A stretch of 15,490 bases of DNA from an uncultured Collinsella sp. Its GTDB lineage: Bacteria; Actinomycetota; Coriobacteriia; Coriobacteriales; Coriobacteriaceae. A model generated the notes under the pieces. That model was given only the letters and a program-made list of their open reading frames with translations, searched no databases and was not told where the DNA came from. This document shows, one piece after another, positions 14,632 through 15,490 of this stretch; position 1 is the stretch's first letter; the number at the start of each line of letters is the position of its first letter. The position numbers were made by a program, and so were the translations under genes. The stretch is from the NCBI GenBank assembly GCA_900547125.1, contig URFU01000047.1, positions 1-15,490 of the forward strand, written 5' to 3'.

Positions 14632-14675
14632 CGTACGGTGCCAGCCAATGCATAGCATGCGGGCACCGTACGTTT
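14632..14675 (+). terminator. Hairpin between tig and clpP, possible terminator or leader structure
   Basis: CGTACGGTGCC (14632-14642) pairs perfectly with GGCACCGTACG (14662-14672), 11 bp with a 19-nt loop that contains GCATGC, followed by a short TTTA. The U-tract is weak for a terminator. A possible -10 (TATACA, 14608-14613) just upstream would place the hairpin at the very 5' end of a clpP transcript. Confidence 0.45.
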
Positions 14676-14718
14676 ATCTAGAACCAATTTGGTCCGCAAG
14701 AGAGAAATGGAGATGCGT

Positions 14719-15339
14719 ATGATCGCTAAGTTCGATTCCGCCCTCGTGCCATACGTTATCGAGCAGACGCCGCGCGGCGAGCGCAGCTACGATATCTATT
14801 CGCGCCTGCTCAACGACCGCATCATCTTCTTGGGCGAGGAGATCAACTCCGTCAGCGCCAACCTGGTCGTTGCCCAGCTGCTGCATCTTGAGAGCCAAGA
14901 TGCCGAGAAGGATATCTCGCTCTACATCAATTCGCCCGGTGGCGAGGTCTACTCTGGTCTGGCGATTCTTGACACTATGAACTTCATTAAGCCGCAGGTC
15001 TCCACCATCTGCGTCGGTATGGCCGCGTCTATGGCCGCCGTGCTGCTTTCGGCCGGCGCCAAGGGCAAGCGCTTCTGCCTGCCGCACTCCAAGGTTATGA
15101 TTCACCAGCCCAGCGGCGGTGCCCAGGGCCAGCAGACCGAGATCGAGATCGTGGCCGAGGAGATCAAGAAGACCCGCCGCGAGCTCAACCAGATCCTGTC
15201 CGACGCGTCGGGCCAGCCCATCGAGAAGGTCCAGGCCGATACCGAGCGCGACAACTATCTGACCGCTGCCGAGGCCCTCGACTACGGCCTGATCGACCGT
15301 ATCGTCACCTCGCGCGACCTCGCCGCGAAGGACGCCTAG
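14719..15339 (+). CDS. clpP: ATP-dependent Clp protease proteolytic subunit
   Basis: ClpP forms the 14-subunit serine-protease barrel that degrades proteins unfolded by ClpX or ClpC. The 206-residue product has the catalytic triad Ser104 (Gly-Met-Ala-Ala-Ser-Met-Ala), His129 (Met-Ile-His-Gln-Pro) and Asp178 (Glu-Arg-Asp-Asn-Tyr). The conserved Val-Ile-Glu-Gln-Thr-x-Arg-Gly-Glu-Arg N-terminal block is at 13-22 and Ser-Pro-Gly-Gly-Glu-Val at 72-77. I chose ATG 14719 because GGAG (14709-14712) lies 6 nt upstream; ATG 14713 and 14707 are in the same frame and cannot be excluded. The start of clpX follows the stop after one base, so the two are one transcription unit. Confidence 0.95.
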   Translation: MIAKFDSALVPYVIEQTPRGERSYDIYSRLLNDRIIFLGEEINSVSANLVVAQLLHLESQDAEKDISLYINSPGGEVYSGLAILDTMNFIKPQVSTICVGMAASMAAVLLSAGAKGKRFCLPHSKVMIHQPSGGAQGQQTEIEIVAEEIKKTRRELNQILSDASGQPIEKVQADTERDNYLTAAEALDYGLIDRIVTSRDLAAKDA

Positions 15340-15340
15340 A

Positions 15341-15490
15341 ATGGCCGGTAACATGCAGGACAACTTCGACGAGAACGGCAACCCCATTCGCTGCTCCTTC
15401 TGCGGAAAAGAGCAGGGGCAGGTTCGCCGCCTTGTAAAGGGCCCTACCAACATCTTTATCTGCGACGAGTGCGTTGCCGCCTGTTCCGAG
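15341..15490 (+). CDS. clpX: Clp protease ATPase subunit ClpX, N-terminal fragment
   Basis: The first 50 codons are in the window and the gene runs off the right edge. The fragment shows the ClpX zinc-binding domain, Cys18-x2-Cys21 and Cys41-x2-Cys44, with the usual Phe-Cys-Gly-Lys and Ile-Cys-Asp-Glu-Cys context. ClpX is the AAA+ unfoldase that feeds ClpP; the zinc domain dimerises and binds adaptors and substrates. The start lies 1 bp after the clpP stop. A second in-frame ATG is at 15353. Confidence 0.93.
   Translation, partial: MAGNMQDNFDENGNPIRCSFCGKEQGQVRRLVKGPTNIFICDECVAACSE

Noticed and set aside
1..15490. CRISPR arrays, insertion sequences and prophage genes
   Set aside because: No regularly spaced direct repeats, transposase, integrase or phage genes were seen; only the hairpin repeats suggest mobile DNA.

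Overview
The window looks like a chromosomal segment of a GC-rich anaerobic actinobacterium of the class Coriobacteriia, most likely Collinsella or a close relative. This is inferred from base composition, codon use, the FNT/Sec/Mo gene set and the protein sequences; no database search was run. Almost everything lies on the + strand, and coding density is high.

Layout. (1) 1-190: the C-terminus of a formate/nitrite (FNT) channel and a strong intrinsic terminator. (2) 255-2372: an orphan molybdopterin oxidoreductase of the thiosulfate/polysulfide reductase (PhsA/PsrA) type, with a Cys as likely Mo ligand. (3) 2373-6180: a compact selenocysteine locus. selA and selB overlap by ATGA, then come a long hairpin repeat and a tRNA-Sec gene (selC, 6020-6116) with its own -10 box and terminator. 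selD is not in the window. (4) 6271-7314: mobA (Mo-cofactor guanylylation) and a DUF3343 Se/S-carrier-like protein with a cysteine-rich N-terminus, 15 bp apart. (5) 7571-8926: a monocistronic NADP-type glutamate dehydrogenase. (6) 9209-12942: a two-gene molybdenum hydroxylase of the xanthine dehydrogenase family, an FAD subunit followed by a fused [2Fe-2S]-Mo subunit, coupled by TAATG and closed by a GC-rich terminator. (7) 13083-15490: housekeeping genes, namely tRNA-Leu(UAG), tig, clpP and the first 50 codons of clpX in the conserved tig-clpP-clpX order.

How the parts may work together. SelA, SelB and tRNA-Sec allow UGA to be read as selenocysteine. MobA supplies the guanylylated cofactor needed by the DMSO-reductase-family enzyme at the left. 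The DUF3343 protein may handle reactive selenium or sulfur. The hydroxylase pair resembles the YgfM/XdhD type, some members of which need labile selenium. The stretch 255-12942 therefore reads as a selenium/molybdenum redox neighbourhood interrupted by gdhA; that functional link is inference from proximity. No protein in the window itself contains an in-frame UGA that would be read as Sec.

The most unusual signals are a tRNA-Sec with C instead of U at position 33, a SelB whose G4 guanine-specificity motif reads TMCD, the Cys-rich Se/S-carrier-like protein, and two long hairpins (5897-5961 and 9049-9111) that share their outer arm but differ, with compensating changes, in the inner arm.
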